This document shows positions 34,318-45,779 of a stretch of DNA of 64,000 nucleotides, one piece after another. Made by a program: the position numbers and the translations under genes. Under the pieces are notes generated by a model. It had not been told where the DNA came from. It made no database searches and worked only from the letters and a program-made list of their open reading frames with translations. The DNA comes from Hyposmocoma kahamanoa. Its lineage: Eukaryota > Arthropoda > Insecta > Lepidoptera > Cosmopterigidae. The number at the start of each line of letters is the position of its first letter. Position 1 is the stretch's first letter. The stretch is taken from NCBI RefSeq assembly GCF_003589595.1, contig NW_020655740.1, forward strand, positions 1,052,730-1,116,729. The letters run 5' to 3'.

Positions 34318-35946
34318 TGTTGCTACTTTGTTAACTAGACGAGGACATGTAATGATCTTTTAAATATTTTCATGAAATTGGCATATTTGTGGGTATCTAT
34401 TAACACTGTATTTATTTATTCATGTTTCAATGGCGTTTCGTCCTACCTAATTTCCTTATATAAACTGTCCGGCGAGGAGTTACACAGTTAAATAGAGTTT
34501 TATATGAATATTGCGCGTTACTATGACGGCTAATAAATAGTGCATTTTTATACCGCTATATCCTTATACGGGCGGTATAAAAGGATTTAAGGTCCATGTG
34601 ACTCGATGAATGACCTGACGTGACCCGTTCGTCCCCGATCAACGACATCAAACCAGACAAACAATCAAAATATTTTGTGGCTGTCATCGGTACAGAAGAC
34701 TTAGATCTAATTATTGACCTTTGTTATTCTGATAAACCAGAACAGGCATCAATCAATAGTATCGACAAGCTAGTAGAACAACTTCATTCGCCCAAAAGGC
34801 GCGTCGCCGACCGGAGTCCCCGTACTATCGGTGCGAAGGAAACACCACGCGGATAAGTGTTTGTTCGTAATTATTGAGTGTTATGTGTGTAGTAAAAGAG
34901 GTCACATCGCAAAAAAAAACCCAAACATCGTCGTCATCGTCAGACTGTGACGATAGTACCTACTTAATGCGGCAACCGTATACAAACTCGGCGATGAGGA
35001 ATCCGATAAGAAACGGAACATTCAAGTAAGAAATCAACGACCTGTTGAGTGCGACGGAAGGTGACACGTTTTCGTCGGTCAGCTTTATTTCGTGTGGGAC
35101 CTACCATGTAAGTAAAATTTAAAAATATACAGTAAACAAAAGGTGAAACCAAAAATAAGCTCAAGTGTTTCATAGAAATTGATAACAGCGTGATACAAAA
35201 TGTTCGTTTAACCGTTATCGAGTTTAACCCTTCACTACAGGGACGAGAATAGATGTGAGCTTTTGGTATTTGTTTCCCACGTTTGCAGGCCGTCAACATC
35301 AGAAGCAGCTATCAAAGTCGGAAGTCGGCACTTTTAATAAGGGCTCTACGGGCGCGGTTCGTGCTGCTGCGCCGCGTTGTCGCCACGAAGCTGGAGCGGC
35401 TGCAGCGCGAAGGAATATTCTCACCGGGCGAGTGGAACGAGTGAGGCACGCGGACAGTGCTTGTCAGCAAGAAGACCGGTCAGATGCGTTTGTGTGGTGA
35501 TTTTAAAACTGCTCTTAACCCTATTACAGTAGATGACAAGCACCTATCCGACAGCGAGATAGATGAAGTTTTTGCGTCATTGGTGGCCAGATTTTTGTTA
35601 TAAGCGAATTTAACAATACCTATTTACAATTTTTAGTAAATGAATCATCAAAGAAGCTGTGTACGATCGTAACTCAGCAGGGTATGTTTTGTTTACCTTT
35701 TATTTACACGTATACTTTTTGTTATTAGTCGTTTTACATTAGCCATTAAGTTAGACATTATTTACTTGGTTTATAATAACGTTAGTAATAGTATGTTGTA
35801 AGAAACTAGGGGGAAGAACGATATGTAATTGGGTATCTATTAATAATGTATTTCCTGTCAACCCTCGTTCGGCAATAAACGTCAGTCTCGTATTGCGTGG
35901 TTTGAACGGCGTGCCGTCTCTCTGACCTAATTTCACTTTATAAACT
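34318..35946 (+). pseudogene. Gypsy-type LTR retrotransposon remnant
   Basis: About 34880-34920 encodes CYVCSKRGHIAKK, a gag zinc knuckle whose last Cys is replaced. From 35340 the reading LERLQREGIFSPGEWNE leads to VSKKTGQMRLCGDFK and TALNPITVDDKH, then IDEVFASLV. Next, in another frame, come NTYLQFLVNESSKKLCTIVT and QQG. This is the start of a gypsy RT, up to the NAYLQF block. The catalytic YxDD, RNase H and integrase regions are absent. An upstream 78-codon frame (34620-34856) is probably gag. Possible LTR remnants share GGGTATCTATTAA (34391, 35831) and CCTAATTTC...TATAAACT (34446, 35926), differing by an indel of about 40 bases. Many stops and frame changes make it inactive. It is a genomic transposon, with no envelope gene seen. 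Confidence 0.75.
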
Positions 35947-36034
35947 AGAAAGTTGTGCACTTTAAGTATGAATTTTGTTTTGATTGTGCCAATGATACAA
36001 AACAATGCAATAAGCTGTGTAGCATGTTGCTAGA

Positions 36035-36482
36035 TTTTTTAAAGTAAAGTAGGAGGAAGTAAATGAGCAGACGAGTTGACGAGTCGCTTGATGGGAGATG
36101 GTCGTCGTCATCCACGGACGTCAGATGAGCTGTCTTTACCTTGCCAGCCTTCGAGAGCTCTATTGACACGCTTTTTGAAGAACCCCATGTCATAGCGCAA
36201 ACGAACGAAATGCCCGCGTAGTCTTACCAAGGCAGGCAACTATGAGGTGGAGATGGGCTCTACTCCTTTGGCGGGAGGTGTAATTGTGGAAACGAGACGG
36301 TAGCACCAGTTTTAAAAGTCCCTCTCAGCATTCCCCGTTGTAGACGGTAGAACACACACAGAGAGCCAATGCCTCTCCGTAGATTAAGGGACTCCAAACC
36401 GCCACTGAGTTTGTGATCACCGACAATACGAACAGCGCTACGTTGGATGTACTGAACTAGATTAAGCTGGTATTTGGCAGCT
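36035..36482 (-). pseudogene. Non-LTR retrotransposon fragment (RT tail)
   Basis: The minus strand reads KYQLNLVQYIQRSAVRIVGD and HKLSGGLESLNLRRGIGSLC, then VFYRL, then after a frame change TFKTGATVSFPQLHLPPKE. FFKKRVNRALEGWQG appears in a further frame. These blocks match the order of the 29690-30207 element (QRRA-RLIGD, L-x-x-RR, FYR, FKKRVN) but the wording differs, so this is a separate CR1/Jockey-like family. In-frame stops occur after PPKE and LPW. No poly(A) is visible. Confidence 0.72.
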
Positions 36483-36604
36483 CATTGATATCATGTATAG
36501 GCAATGCACACTTGCATGGCGATTGTGTCTGTACATCATCATTTGTTTCAATTCGTCACACGGGTCTGGCAATTTATCAACTGCAAACTGGACCAAGCAA
36601 CAGG

Positions 36605-36640
36605 TTCGGGTCCTTTACAGGTCCCATGGTCACGGCTCAC
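36605..36640 (-). repeat. Isolated copy of the CCATGGGACCTGTAAAG core
   Basis: The minus strand reads GAGCCGTGACCATGGGACC then TGTAAAGGACCCGAA. The same about 33-base core occurs at 60020-60050, embedded in different downstream sequence, and its CCGTGACCATGGG part occurs at 56824. Its reuse in different contexts is unlike a simple truncated copy. Confidence 0.5.
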
Positions 36641-38240
36641 ACTGGGGCCCGTCCATACAAGGTAACGCTGAAAATTCAATTATCAAAATGTGGGTATTTC
36701 TAAAATAAATATGTTTAGTGGTCATAGAGTATCACACCACGCGTAAAAATCCTGAGTCGCTACCTACTGTCAGTTAAGAAGTGCATCAGCTCAAAGTTTG
36801 CTCTTTACGTTAAATAATAATTATTCCATAACGTGCAATCTTTAGACATTTATTTCTTACGTTCGATATTAAAGTCGATGCAAATGCATCATGTCAGTGA
36901 TCGAGCAAGGCGTGTCTCCTAAAGTTTTTATTATTTTGTAAGTTTATCGGTATCTGACATATGGCTAATTCGAGCGTCTCTGCAGTAGTGCGAGATTTTT
37001 TGTTGTGGTACTTTTTTCTAAATACGCAATGTTCTATTTTTGAATCATACTTCATTATAAACGGAAAGCTTTGTATATTAGTAAACTTAAATTCGGCAGT
37101 GGAAGTTTGCGCATTTTCGAGAAATTAGATAAAAATAGAGATATTTTATTGGCTATAAACTTTTTGAAATATCTCACTCAAATATCCACATTTTGAAATT
37201 AGAGTTTTGAGTGTTACCCAATGGTGTACCTTGTATGGAAGGGCCCCAGTGTGCGGCTGACTGAGTTGGTAAAGTCATCAAGTAGTTACATATAATATAA
37301 TATTAATGCAAACCACCATATTTTTCACTATAGTTACCAGTGACGAGGCGTGAAAACTTTACTTGACAAAGCCGAAGCTTTACATTTTTAAAGAAACAAA
37401 AAACACGTACCAAAACTTAACAAAAAGGTGCCTTGGCGACATTTAAACGCAACGCTTATTAGCAGGCAATATTTCTTACAATAAAAAAATAATAAATTTC
37501 CATTCATTGCACTGGTTAAAGTAACCAGAAATTGTACACATAAAATAACAAAGTTTTTAAAGTAATTTACTACCTTTTATGCTGCCCGTCGCGATACGAA
37601 AGTTTGTTAATAAACAAACTCATGAATGCTGAGTGTTGCTATTTTAATTACTCACGAATTACCATGACCTTTTACGTACAGTTTTTACGTAGGTAGCCCT
37701 ATTAAAAAGAAATTTTGTATTAATTTGCTATTATAATAATTATGTTACATTATTTAAGGAAAGTTTTACAACTGGCAACGATTCTCACATTAAAACAAAT
37801 TAAACTGTAAATTGTTTAAATAAGGTTTAAATTTACGTGAATGCTATTCGACTAGAATCCGATTTACTCCGGATTCTCGGCCGCCATTTCTTTAGTTGTT
37901 ATAAAGTGGATGTTTGCAAATGTGTGCGTGTGTTGTGAAGGGAGCGAGTAGATTTCATGAATGAAATAGAACCCGGAGATCCGCGGCTCACCTCGCACTG
38001 GTTGGGAGATGCATCGGGACAAGTAATAACGCGTTTAGTGAATATTTTGAATATGTTTTTTAAGCGGTGGGGTAAGCGCGCTGTTCAGTACAGTCTTTTG
38101 GTAATAGCGTAAATTTGAATAATATAATATATTATTTTGACAATATTAATTTTTATTAAATTTAACTTAATACTTATTATTTACAATTTATTATTATATA
38201 TTTATCTAATTTAAATATTTGATTGATATTCGAAAACAAG
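36641..38240. other. Noncoding stretch, no gene seen
   Basis: AT-rich. AGAATCCG and CGGATTCT at about 37855-37878 form a small hairpin. About 37880-38060 is less AT-rich, with CpG-bearing sequence and no frame. Confidence 0.4.
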
Positions 38241-38284
38241 TTTCATTTTCTATTAGTAACAATCGCGAAAACCTAAGAACTCGA
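38241..38284 (+). repeat. Tail-only copy of the CGAAACGTCGG-linked repeat
   Basis: AACAATCGCGAAAACCTAAG with the following AACTCGA is identical to 60123-60148, and TTTCATTT precedes it in both. The upstream CCATGGG core is absent, so only the 3' end is present. Confidence 0.6.
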
Positions 38285-38646
38285 ATTGTGTAGAATTTCA
38301 ACTATTATTAATTAGTAATTTAGGGTAATTCATTAAATAAAGTTTTCTATAGGATTGATGGTATGGTCTACAAATCGTCTCATACAACATTGACATAATA
38401 TAACTTTTTTTTAAATAGACCGACTTCTTAAATTTGTTATTGGTGTTTATTTTATGGTTTGGTTTTTGTGACTGATTGGACTGCATGAGGGTCTGCATAA
38501 AAATGATGAAAACTTTATATGCCGCAAAGCGGATTACAGTGACTCAAGATGCACTCTAGTAACGCCTTTGTAACCTGTGTATCACAAAGAAATAAGTTAA
38601 CTGGTATTGTAATCTGGCGTACACAAATAATTCTTTCTTTTTTAGA

Positions 38647-38689
38647 GTCTTTTTTGTTTCGTAACGTTAAATTACGAAACAAAAAAGAC
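38647..38689. repeat. Perfect 18-bp hairpin
   Basis: The arm GTCTTTTTTGTTTCGTAA is followed by 7 bases (CGTTAAA) and its exact reverse complement. The poly-T/poly-A content would make a strong but low-complexity stem. It is too short for a typical microRNA precursor. Confidence 0.9.
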
Positions 38690-38980
38690 ATACAATAGGA
38701 ACATTTGCCACATTCCATATTGCTTTATTGGTGCGAGTTCAGAACCGATTATATGGCCCTTGACCGTGTAAATAAAGAATCTTGATTACTGTTACTCGCG
38801 GCATACCGCTATCGGTCGGTGCGGTCGACAACTGCACGAGGGCACGCCGGGCCGCGGTGGCAAAATACTCCGCACTGTACCGGTTAGCTAGCGGTGACAT
38901 TATCAGACGGTTGCCTATACGCGAGTCGAAGTTCCACGGTAGAGTGGACACCTTCCTCGATATTTCTTGAAGGCTTAGAT
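38690..38980. other. Moderately GC-rich segment open on both strands
   Basis: Both 38782-38970 (+) and 38739-38951 (-) stay open for 60-70 codons through a CpG-bearing segment. Neither translation shows a domain I recognise. It could be a repeat or ancient exon fragment, but nothing decides this. Confidence 0.3.
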
Positions 38981-39033
38981 CATCAGCAGCAGCAGCAGCC
39001 TATCGCAGGCCACTGCTGAACGTGGGCCTCTAA
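38981..39033. repeat. (CAG)n with lepidopteran repeat end
   Basis: CATCAGCAGCAGCAGCAGCC leads into TATCGCAGGCCACTGCTGAA and GTGGGCCTC. A CAT/CAG triplet run joined to a CCACTGCTG-type GGCCTC segment is a common lepidopteran interspersed repeat terminus. The triplet run is probably the element's tail. Confidence 0.6.
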
Positions 39034-40987
39034 AATATACACGATAGGAAAACTTAGTGTGCACAAAATCTCTAATTGTGATTGCAAGGTCATTTCTTCA
39101 ACCGGGTTATCATGGCTTTAGAAAACTAAACAGCCATAAAACGGTTCATACGCAGAAAGTGTACGATTTCTCGAAGGCGTAAATTGCTTCCGGTGTCGAG
39201 TGACATGCTGCGGGCGGAATCGGCGAACGGCCACAGATGAAGCGAGCGCCCGGAAATAGCAAACACTCCATTGCGAACAATCGCTTCTAGCTAACAAACT
39301 TTGAAAGACAATGTGCACGCAATCTTTACACTGAGAACCTACGGGCAAAGATTTTGAATACTGAAATCGAAAAAGTTAAAGAAACTAACTGCAGCCAGCG
39401 GTAACAGGATTCAATAGGAAATCAGATGAAAACTTTGGCAAATAGTTTTCGAAGAACTGTTTGTAACTTACAAATTGCACATCCCTTTCTAATGGCACGC
39501 GCCGACAAGCAAGTTCGCAGCGCACTTTCTGCCACGATGTGCCGGGAACAACTGTATAAACTGTATACACGCAATTGCAGTTAGAACTATTGTGGTAATA
39601 ACGAACAATCATAACTAGACTGCCCATCTTGTCAATGTCGAATGAACGGAGGTCATCAAAGAGATAATAATAGACTGAAAAAAATATATATAAAAGGCTT
39701 AGCGTGCGCTGGACAAACAGTACTTTAGAATATTTAGCCCCGATTTTATACTCATTCGCGGGATCGTTTACTATAAAGCCGCGCCGTCTGTGCCGCGCGC
39801 TTGCCGCGCAGCCATTACCTGAATATTTCAGCGCGACTCGTTCCGACGAGGCATTATGCTGTTAACGCGCCGCCGCCGAAACAACCTCACTGCTACTGCT
39901 TCATTGGCACCGTGCTCCGAACCACCGATAACTTTGATATGTTCACTGTAAAGCTGTGCATTCCGTCGTTGGATACGAGGTGAAGTCAAACAGGTAGAAC
40001 AAGCCAGCGCGTGCATGCTAAGTCGCATAATGAGTGTTAGCAGCTTTGTAATTCATTGCGAAGCAGTTAGTCGGCAAGCGGCGGCTATGGCTTTGCCTCC
40101 GCGGCAATTGCACCGCGGCTGCACTTCGCGGGCGATTGGCCGAGCGCCAGCGCTAATGATAACAGCTTGTGTTTTATAGCCCCACTTGTTAATGCTCATT
40201 CCAATATTTTTATAAAGCGCTGAACTCACTGCACGTTCTGTCGTGAGCGGAATACAATGAGCGTTGTTGAACAAAGTTGTGTCGAAATGTGAACGGCATG
40301 CTATTTTAACATCGGTGGCAACGCTTACATGGTATATGCTGATACCTCAGAACAGCGGAGCCAATTAAAATCGTATTGAGCTTCGGAGAGCAGCGGCAGT
40401 GTCGTAAAGCGGTCGTAAACGTGTAGTAAACTGCGCGACAAACGTAAACGACCTAGCGCTTTGTAATTACGCTCGATCGATTGTTTACGCATTACGTCTA
40501 ATTTTTACGAGTCTTGTACGACGTTTATGTCTACTTCAAGTTGCTTAACGAACAATTATGCGGTAAAACCGGGTATAGGAGGTAAAACCTCCAATGACCA
40601 GGGTGAATTTATACAGGTACGACAATTATATGCACCCCGAATACCAATCACCTGACCCGCAAAGAATTTGAAGTACATAAGTTCAGTTTAGTTTAAAAAT
40701 AATTGTAACTAAATTTTATATAGAATGTTTAGCGAAATTAACGAATACATATAGTTATATAGGACGCAGGTAACTAAAAAAAAGCATACAACACGGGAGG
40801 CGTCATCCACAGGCAAGTTTCCTTTGACAAAGAACAGTTAAAAAAATACCACCGCACAATTTCTCCATTTCCGCTACCGAATTCACCGCGTCAAGTGCTC
40901 CACGAAATAAGCCGCCTTGCGCCGTACAAACTTGTAAAAAAATCTCTGCTACATCCAGTCTAGCCAAGGGTGGAATTACAATCCGTA
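39034..40987. other. Noncoding stretch, no supported gene
   Basis: Moderately GC-rich around 39780-39900 and 40060-40150. Short frames on both strands show no domain. Confidence 0.4.
39689..39723 (+). promoter_or_regulatory. Weak core-promoter-like pair (TATA + initiator-like)
   Basis: TATAAAAG at 39689-39696 is followed about 30 bases on by ACAGTAC, near the usual TATA-to-start distance for arthropod promoters (the consensus initiator is TCAGT). No transcript or ORF downstream supports it, and such matches arise by chance in AT-rich DNA. Confidence 0.12.
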
Positions 40988-41933
40988 TACAGGGTGTAAA
41001 TTTGAGACGGGGCAGTAAGGCCAGCCACCTTAAACGTTGTAGTTACAGGAAAACGGTTCTAGAAGACTATCCATGAATTTTGAAGATATTTTGATTGGCA
41101 TTCACAGATTTTGAAAAAATGGTACAGTCAGCAAGATAAAAGGGATTTTTTACAAAACTTTTTTTATGTCGTTCGATCCGGTCTCTGTTAAGGATCAATA
41201 GTCCCTATGGGACCGACTGAGGTGAGAGTACTCGAAATGTCCGAAATCACAAAAAACTTTTTACCATACATTTTGTAGGGACATATTTAGTCATTAGTTA
41301 TTCTAGGTTAAGGAAACTAACAAATTGACAACGTATTTATATATGTTATGTTATGTCTTAAAAACTAAAAACAATAATAAAAAACCAAAATAACATAAAA
41401 AATGTATGATAGTAAGCTCGAATTGATTGCCGCCTTGGCGGATGCATCGATTCGCTCCCTTCCGCAACGAACAAGTAGCGACTGAAATTTTACTGGGATG
41501 GATTCCATTGAAAATTGCTGCAAGTGAGTCTTTCAATTGTTGAACACTGTTGTGTTTTTTATAAATTTCATTTCACTAATACATAATATTTTGTCAATTT
41601 GTTAGTTTCCTTAACTACCTAGAATAACTGATTACTAAATATGTCCCTACAAAATGTATAGTAAAAAGTTTTTTATTTCTGACATTTCGAGTACTCTTAC
41701 CTCAGTTGGTCGCATAGAGACTATTGATCCTTAACAGAGACCGGATCGAATGGCATAAAAAAAAGTTTTGTAAAAATTGCCTTTTATCTTGCTGACTGTA
41801 CCATTTTTTCAAAATCTGCGAATGTCAATCAATATCTTCGAAATTCATGGATAGTCTTCTAGAACCGTTTTCCCGTACCTACAATGGCTAAGGTGGCTGG
41901 CCTTACTGCCCCGTCTCTAATTTACACCCTGTA
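40988..41933. mobile_element. Foldback element, about 345-bp inverted arms, TA target
   Basis: The left end TACAGGGTGTAAATTTGAGA and the right end complement TACAGGGTGTAAATTAGAGA begin long imperfect inverted arms (about 40988-41330 and 41595-41933). The arms share many blocks, such as GGCCAGCCACCTTA, AAACGGTTCTAGAAGACTA, GATCCGGTCTCTGTTAAGG and TAGGGACATATTTAGT. TA lies immediately outside both ends (40986-40987, 41934-41935), as expected for Tc1/mariner-type insertion. The loop of about 260 bp carries a transposase-like remnant on the minus strand. A perfect pairing of arms is not expected; scattered substitutions and small indels are visible. Confidence 0.85.
41351..41536 (-). pseudogene. 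Transposase C-terminal remnant in the foldback loop
   Basis: The minus-strand frame reads KDSLAAIFNGIHPSKIS, then SLRKGANRCIRQGGNQFEL. The tail of many insect Tc1/mariner-type transposases has a pattern of helix, I-x-P, S-x-x-x-R, then C-I-x-x-x-G-x-x-FE. The spacing and the CIRQGGNQFE block fit that. The catalytic domain is absent, so this is presumably the last piece of the ancestor from which the foldback derived. This is a motif-level judgement on about 60 codons. Confidence 0.45.
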
Positions 41934-43353
41934 TAGGTAAGAAATAGCAAAATATTTCCAGTCATTCGAACATTTTACAAATATTGATTTATCGATTGAC
42001 AAGGGTTCGTTCGATCATGGACCTTACGATCAACACCAGAGTTTTTAATTGACTAACGTCAAATCGTGACTCCGCATGAGACAAAAAATAAAGACGACAA
42101 TCCCCTAGGCTGTGCAAGATGTCAATAATGTCGATATCGATAAAATTATTAAGTGAAAAATTATATTAAAGTTATATCATGTCATTATACTATGAAAGTA
42201 GTTAAAATAAACCAACGCAGAAGTTTGGACGTCTGAAAGTTTTTGTGTTTTTTTTAATCGCATCGCAGTGGCCGCTTTTTATTTAAATTTTTAAGTGTAA
42301 GTTGATGTACAGTCAGTCAACATGCCAGACATGTTGAACCGACGTCATCGTAAGCGGCATAAAGTTTAATTTAAATCTGAAGTATCAAGCACTGAAATAA
42401 AATATATTTTAGTTCTTATTTAAATGGTGATGCGTGGTTTTGTATATTTTTCAAAAAATCCGCGCCGACTTTTCAATAATCCGAAATATATATATAATAT
42501 AGTACAAAGCCATGAATTTTCACAAGCCTCAAATGAAACTTGTAAAATCATTTAGAAGGCATTGGCCCAAGTAACAATCACTATGACAGTTCAGCTCAAA
42601 ATTATAATCATTGGAAGTGAATAGAATAGTTATTAGGTACGTAACTTATTTCCATGTAAAAGTTATAACTTTGAAAAATTACATCTCACAACAGTTCGTT
42701 TGGAGCCTAGCTGCAGTAATAGTTTTTGTTTGTACGAATACACCCTGTACCAACAAATAATTTAATGTATTATTTCTTTAGCATTTAGCTATATTGTTCA
42801 GATGAAGTATTCACACTCGTTAAGAAATTATGCTGTACGTACTGAATTACATATTACACGTATTCTGTGTACGGACATGACCTTTTATGAATGTGTGTTT
42901 TATCCATGTTTTATAAAAGTAAACTAGTGTTGTTGAATTTTGTTAGTGTGAGACCGTAGTGACACAACTCGATATTGCATTTGAGTGCACCTGTTTGCTT
43001 GTAGTGGTACCCTCTCGTCCTTCAAAGAATGGCAGAAAGTTTCGTTTGAGAAATAATGTTTATAGCGTCTCCCGTGTTGTATGCTCTAAGTAGGTACCTA
43101 ATGAATACGTGAGACCACTAGAGAAATAATAAGACGGGATGCATTTATTTTCAGCTACATCGATTGATACAGGCGAAGCAAAGTGTGTGGGCTGCGGGGT
43201 GGATGAATGATTATTAAGCCACAGCGTAACAATATTTAAACAAGAAGTTTAAATATTCTTAATACTACCTATACTGACAAGTGTGCGGCTGTGGCGTATG
43301 CAAAAGCATCCCATTCAACTAAAGTCACAACTAACACTAGGCTGTGACGCTGG
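41934..43353. other. Noncoding stretch, no gene seen
   Basis: AT-rich, with a short ATATATATAATATA run near 42487. No supported frame. Confidence 0.4.
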
Positions 43354-44149
43354 TTTTCAATGAGCCCTGGCAGATATGCCTTACGATGTCGCTAGCGTCT
43401 GCCAGCGTACGGCAGAGTGCGCTGACATACCGCGGCAGCCGCCGACATAACCTTAGTCGGGGTCTTACTTAGTTTCAATCCATTTTGAACAAAAAGTACA
43501 CAAACAAGTCACTGACCCGATCATAGACGGTTTAGTGATGGCTAATTGTAACGCCAACTACAAATCGATTAATTAATTTAATGAATCGATTTGTTCAATT
43601 GAGTCATACTAACGGTTTTACTTACATAACCTATATAAGCATATTTAAAATTTCAATTTAAGTCCTCCTTCTAATCCTTATATTTAGATACTCGTTCGAT
43701 TGTGATTGAAATGTTCGATTTAATAATCGATTACTAAACTGTAATTGATTGAACCGAATGTTTTTTTTTCGAACAGCACTATGCAACCACAGGTAAGTCA
43801 TAGAAGTATAGATGAATAATAACCTCACTTTTTTGACTACCAATTTTCAAATACGATTTTACGATGCTATTCAAATGAAAATTGCTGGAGTAAGTGATGA
43901 TATATCAAGTCGAAATCTTCGAAATATACGTGGAAATGTTACTTATTCGATTTATTGAGTGATTGCTTTAGAATTTTAACCAATAAGGTTTGTTTACTTT
44001 TTGTTCAAAATGGATTGGAACAGACTAAATGTAGTCGAAAAGTCCCGCGTTCAGTCAGACTACCGCAGCGGCATGCTCTAGCGTGCTCTTCAATGCCGCA
44101 GAGAGAACTGCGCCGCGATGCTCCGAGGTCCGTCTCAGAGCATTGAAAT
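43354..44149. mobile_element. TIR element with GC-rich ends and 30-bp conserved inverted core
   Basis: The ends read TTTTCAATG on the left and AATTTCAATG on the right complement. GC-rich subterminal DNA follows on both sides (GTCTGCCAGCG, GCATCGCGGCGC). The inner core 43477-43506 (CAATCCATTTTGAACAAAAA and 10 more bases) matches the complement of 43988-44017 at 29 of 30 positions. A second hairpin, AAATCGATT/AATCGATTT, lies at about 43561-43591. There is no transposase, so this is a non-autonomous DNA element of undetermined superfamily. Confidence 0.65.
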
Positions 44150-45684
44150 TTAAACGTTACTCCAATTATAATAGCATAAAATTTACATTGATAAATGTAA
44201 TGCTCTCTGCCTTCCCGTCCGCCGGTTTGTACTGGCCCTTAAGCACATGACAGCCGTGATACGAGGCCTTCAGGCAACCTAATTGGGCGAGCACTTAGCG
44301 CGAACGCGCTAAACACAACTGAGCTACAGGCTGCTGAGAGCGAACTCGCGCGCCCGCGCCTGCCGTTGCTGGGACACACTATGTAACATACTTACACTTT
44401 TGTCACATTCCCCCAAACATTTCCGATGTTTAAGTAAATAATGTATTGCTGTGTAATTGCATGAAATAAATAAATTTCACCGTTCATTGGTGAAATTTAA
44501 AAGCACCTGGTAACTCGTTTGAGATTCAAACTGCATTAGAGCGCAAAGGCGCCGGCGAGACATAAATGTACTGTAGTAAACCGGTGGACAGGTCCCTCCA
44601 TTGACGACGCTTTTATGGGGTCGGAGGCTTTTTATACGCCGTTTGTATTTTAGTACAACACTCGGATGCTCTGTTGGAGCAGTCTTACTTGATGCAACCT
44701 TCTACGCAAGGGCCATCTGGTAAGCGATTGCAATTTGAAATGAATCAATGTTGAAGTTCACCGAGGACAGCAAGGACCTTAAATAGGTAATGTACGTGAC
44801 GCGCTCTTTTTATTTCTTAATTGCAAGTGATAAAGTAACCGTTGGCAGTGATTCGACAATTCAACGAACCATGATTAACTCTGATGGCTTAAAAAACGTG
44901 GAAACCCGCTATCATTGGTAGGTAGAAGTAGACTGGTTACAAATACGCAACCGGAACCACAACGAGTGAATCACGGAAGCGTTGCCGAATATCGTGACTA
45001 ATAATCGATGGCCTCGAACATGTCACAAGTACGTTTAAGATCACATTCATAGGAGTAATATCCAATATATATATTATACCTGTATATGAATGTTTTAAGA
45101 ACACACTCACTGAATTGATTACATAATAAATAAACATAAAAGAAACGACATTCTCGACCGGTTGGTTGGAATCAATGTCGTTAAATTATCTTGGAATATA
45201 AAAAGCTTTCCTAATGAATTAATGAGCAAGCGCGGCTGTGCGTATGCCGTGTTTATAAAATAGGCTGCGCAATAGAATCATCCCCGGAGGTCGATATATT
45301 TTCCTATGTTCGTTGGGGGGTGCGTAATGCAATCGAAGAGCGGCCTATTAGAATATATTGGACCAGAGGCAGTGGAGTCCCGAGGACTCGTCCCGCTGCG
45401 ACCATGCGAAGGTAGATTCTATTGACTCGCAGCCCAGTTGCTCGCCAAAGAATTAACAAGCGCAAGGAAGAGGAGAAAGTTTCGCTCATTAAACATAACA
45501 TTACCAAAACACAGAGCATTGTTAACCGACTTAAACAAGGACTCGATTCGGCAGGAAAATGTGTTTAATATTTAGACACAGTACAAGCACGTGATTACAA
45601 ATTTGAATAGAATCTTTGAACACGGACCTCAATCAACAATTTGAAGTCGATTTTTATTACATTAGATCACCAGAATAATGGCCC
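44150..45684. other. Noncoding stretch, no supported gene
   Basis: On the minus strand GTAGCTCAGTTGTGTTTAGC near 44330-44310 resembles a tRNA A box, followed by the hairpin TTAGCGC-GTTC-GCGCTAA, but no B box follows. The 45304-45519 minus frame has no domain. Confidence 0.35.
44471..44499. repeat. Perfect 11-bp hairpin
   Basis: TAAATTTCACC and GGTGAAATTTA pair around a 7-base loop. It stands alone, with no flanking element recognised. Confidence 0.8.
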
Positions 45685-45755
45685 AAAGAGTTTCTACGTC
45701 CACTAGTGGACGTAGAAACTCTTTCTCCAAAGTCCAATGCACATGTGCATTGGAC
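45685..45755. repeat. Two adjacent perfect palindromes (40 nt and 24 nt)
   Basis: 45685-45724 is a loopless palindrome of 20-bp arms centred on CCACTAGTGG. 45732-45755 is a second loopless palindrome, GTCCAATGCAC joined to its complement through CATG, with AAAG / CTTT just outside. Outer flanks AGATCACCAGAATAA (about 45665) and TTATTCGGTTATCT (about 45758) are also imperfect inverted repeats. The whole 100-bp block is nested and symmetric. Confidence 0.92.
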
Positions 45756-45779
45756 CTTTATTCGGTTATCTAGACGTGA

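Noticed and set aside
44282..44338. tRNA gene on the minus strand near GTAGCTCAGTTG
   Set aside because: An A-box-like word and a hairpin are present, but there is no B box, T-arm or acceptor stem.
45304..45519. Minus-strand 71-codon frame with hydrophobic start
   Set aside because: The N-terminus resembles a signal peptide, but the remainder has no family and no splice or start support.
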